This document shows, in pieces, positions 62,522-64,000 of a stretch of 64,000 nt of DNA; position 1 is the stretch's first letter; the number at the start of each line of letters is the position of its first letter. Below the pieces are notes generated by a model. The model was not told the origin of the DNA. It was given only the letters and a program-made list of their open reading frames with translations, and ran no database searches. This DNA comes from Psychroserpens jangbogonensis (GTDB lineage: Bacteria; Bacteroidota; Bacteroidia; Flavobacteriales; Flavobacteriaceae): NCBI RefSeq assembly GCF_000797465.1, contig NZ_JSWG01000007.1:35852-99851 (forward strand). The letters are read 5' to 3'. The position numbers were made by a program, and so were the translations under genes.

Positions 62522-63322
62522 TTACTTCAATTTTTCTAATAAAAGTTCAGCAACTAATTCGGAAGATGCAGGATTTTGACCAGTTATTAATAAACCGTCT
62601 TCAACCGCATAAGGATTCCAATCTGCTTTTTTAGAGTAAACTCCACCATTACTTTTTAGCATATCTTCTACCAAAAATGGAACAACTGAAGTTAGTTGAA
62701 CAGCTTCTTCTTCTCCGTTTGTAAATCCAGTCACTTTTTTTCCATGAACTAAAGATGTCCCATCTGCATTTTTTGTGTGTTTAAAAATAGCAGGAGCGTG
62801 ACAAACAGCAGCAACAGGTTTATTGTTTTGATAAAAATCTTCTATTAAGGCAATTGAATTTTTATCTTCTGCTAAATCCCATAATGGTCCATGTCCTCCA
62901 GGATAAAATATAGCATCATAATCTACTTGATTTACAGTTTCTAACTTTACTGTTTTTGACAATATTTCTTGGGTTTCTTTATCTTTATTAAACCTAACTG
63001 TTGCGGGAGTTTGGAAATCTGGTTCATTACTTTTTGGGTCAATTGGAGGTTGTCCTCCTTTTGGAGATGTTAAAGTAATTTCAATCCCTTTATCTTTTAA
63101 TAAATAATAAGGTGCTGCAAACTCTTCTATCCAAAAACCAGTTTTGAGCCCAGTACTCCCTAAATCTTCGTGACTTGTTAATACAAATAATACTTTTTTC
63201 ATTGTTGTAATTTTTTCTGAGTTAGTACTTAATTTTTGTTCAATAGAATTACTTTCTTTTGTGTTCTTACCACATGAAGAAAACAAAGCTACAGCGATTA
63301 CCATTATTGTTACTCTTTTCAT
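62522..63322 (-). CDS. DJ-1/PfpI-family protein (lipoprotein-like start)
   Basis: This is a 266-aa protein. The start MKRVTIMVIAVALFSSCGKN is a lipoprotein signal (Cys17), followed by a ~20-aa linker and the DJ-1/PfpI domain: VLFVLTSHEDLGSTG, YPGGHGPLWDLA, VAAVCHAPAIF (nucleophile Cys near 174), GKKVTGFTNGEEEAV. This is the Hsp31/YhbO-like 'type 1 glutamine amidotransferase' group, linked to glyoxalase or deglycase activity. A second start at M41 (MKKVLFVLTS) would give a cytoplasmic protein. I keep the longer form because of its good lipobox. Confidence 0.84.
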   Translation of the reverse strand: MKRVTIMVIAVALFSSCGKNTKESNSIEQKLSTNSEKITTMKKVLFVLTSHEDLGSTGLKTGFWIEEFAAPYYLLKDKGIEITLTSPKGGQPPIDPKSNEPDFQTPATVRFNKDKETQEILSKTVKLETVNQVDYDAIFYPGGHGPLWDLAEDKNSIALIEDFYQNNKPVAAVCHAPAIFKHTKNADGTSLVHGKKVTGFTNGEEEAVQLTSVVPFLVEDMLKSNGGVYSKKADWNPYAVEDGLLITGQNPASSELVAELLLEKLK

Positions 63323-63347
63323 TTGAAAATGATTTGTTTTGTAGATA

Positions 63348-63355
63348 CAAATCTA
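63348..63355 (-). promoter_or_regulatory. -7 box TAGATTTG of the DJ-1-like gene
   Basis: Perfect TAnnTTTG on the minus strand, 26-33 bp upstream of the ATG. No convincing -33 box or palindrome was found around it. Confidence 0.4.
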
Positions 63356-63395
63356 TAATGAAAAGAAGTCTTAAAAATTGATGTATCGTAAGAAA

Positions 63396-63980
63396 TTATT
63401 TTTGAACTAACTTTTTTCTAACCCTACTTAAGGTTTCTGTCGTAACACCCAAATAAGAAGCTATATGGTAATTCTTTACACTCTGCTCAATGTTGGGATA
63501 AGTACTTATAAATGAACTATATTTTTCCTTTGTTGATTGAGACAAGTTTCCGATTATTCTTTTTTGAAACCCAGCGAAAGCTCCTTCCATTTTTTTTCTA
63601 AAGAAAGTTTCTAATCGAGGAATTTCGATATACAAGCTTTCCATATCTACTTTGGATATTCGACATACAGATGCGTCTTGAATGCAGTCAATAGTCATTA
63701 TCGCTTTGGAACTTGTAAAAAAAGCCGTGTAGTCGCTTATCCACCAATCTTTAATAGCAAACTGTATAATGTGATCTTTTGCAGAGTTGTCAACAAAATA
63801 GGTCCTTAAACAACCGCTATTAATAAAGTATTGATGATTCACGGTCTTGCCTGCATTTAAGAGTGTATCCCCTTTTTTTAAAGTGAGTTTTTCAAATTTA
63901 CTTTCAATCTGAGTAATTTCTTTTTGTGAAAAAGAAATGTCTTTAAAAATACCTGATATCATTGATTTCTGGATGTTCAT
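63396..63980 (-). CDS. Crp/Fnr-family transcriptional regulator
   Basis: This is a 194-aa protein: KFEKLTLKKGDTLLNAGKTV (beta roll), YFVDNSAKDHIIQFAIKDWW, SYLGVTTETLSRVRKKL (winged HTH, ~171-187). It is closely similar in plan to the regulator at 52926, including the T-E-T-L-S-R recognition helix. No Fnr-type cysteine cluster. It is located 73 bp upstream of the DJ-1-like gene on the same strand and may control it. Confidence 0.87.
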   Translation of the reverse strand: MNIQKSMISGIFKDISFSQKEITQIESKFEKLTLKKGDTLLNAGKTVNHQYFINSGCLRTYFVDNSAKDHIIQFAIKDWWISDYTAFFTSSKAIMTIDCIQDASVCRISKVDMESLYIEIPRLETFFRKKMEGAFAGFQKRIIGNLSQSTKEKYSSFISTYPNIEQSVKNYHIASYLGVTTETLSRVRKKLVQK

Positions 63981-64000
63981 TTAAATGTCTTGTCCTGAAA

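Noticed and set aside
63360..63395. Crp/Fnr-type palindrome before the DJ-1-like gene
   Set aside because: TTGATGTATCGTAA in this region is not symmetrical enough. No site comparable to 52906-52923 was found.

Overview
The window looks like a chromosomal segment of a marine-type Flavobacteriaceae bacterium (Bacteroidota). The DNA is AT-rich. Five large secreted proteins end in the CHU_C / type-B sorting domain of the type IX secretion system. Lipoproteins carry the acidic C-S-S-D-D export signal typical of the phylum, and several promoters fit the Bacteroidota pattern TTTG-N20-TAnnTTTG. No tRNA, rRNA, CRISPR array, transposase, integrase or phage gene was seen.

Layout. 1-6.4 kb: housekeeping genes (edge of a conserved flavobacterial gene, a metallo-beta-lactamase-fold hydrolase, a HAD phosphatase, an esterase, a dihydroorotase-like protein that has lost its metal ligands, and a BatA-type membrane protein). 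6.4-25.3 kb: five consecutive T9SS-exported surface proteins, two of them giant (about 1,600 and 1,890 aa), built from tandem ~90-100 aa repeats. 25.4-31.2 kb: an ABC exporter pair, a pRiA4b ORF-3-like protein, heme A synthase (CtaA), a HEAT-like protein, a haem-binding protein and a glycosyltransferase. 31.3-36.4 kb: a frameshifted lipoprotein gene and an operon with EgtB and EgtD (ergothioneine-type chemistry) plus an Asp/Glu racemase homologue, then a membrane protein and an ATP-grasp protein. 36.4-43.5 kb: accessory genes (two GNATs, STM3941-like, alpha/beta hydrolase, an ECF sigma operon with a matching promoter copy on its neighbour, deaminase, OsmC).

43.5-62.5 kb is the most remarkable part. 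Short accessory genes, almost all on the minus strand, are separated by a ~130-150 bp imperfect palindromic repeat (arms AACGTGTTCGTGTA ... TACACGTTGTT). Most genes start 17-32 nt from one repeat and stop 0-30 nt from the next, so there is little room for promoters. The outermost ~9 bases do not match within a repeat. They are complementary across each gene, between the right end of one repeat and the left end of the next, in nine intervals at 8-9 of 9 positions. That is the signature of integron cassettes, in which inverse core RYYYAAC and core GTTRRRY belong to the same circular cassette. I interpret the region as an integron-like cassette array, possibly without an integrase nearby, in a phylum where such arrays are not familiar to me. 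Cargo: serine hydrolases, a GNAT, a CPBP protease, a VOC protein, a DUF2200 protein, DUF6090 proteins, a Crp/Fnr regulator with its probable target, a sigma factor with a DoxX-like protein, an MscS channel, and decayed genes (DUF4386 frameshift, DUF6090 with two nonsense codons). If the integron analogy holds, the recombinase and array promoter should lie to the right of this window.
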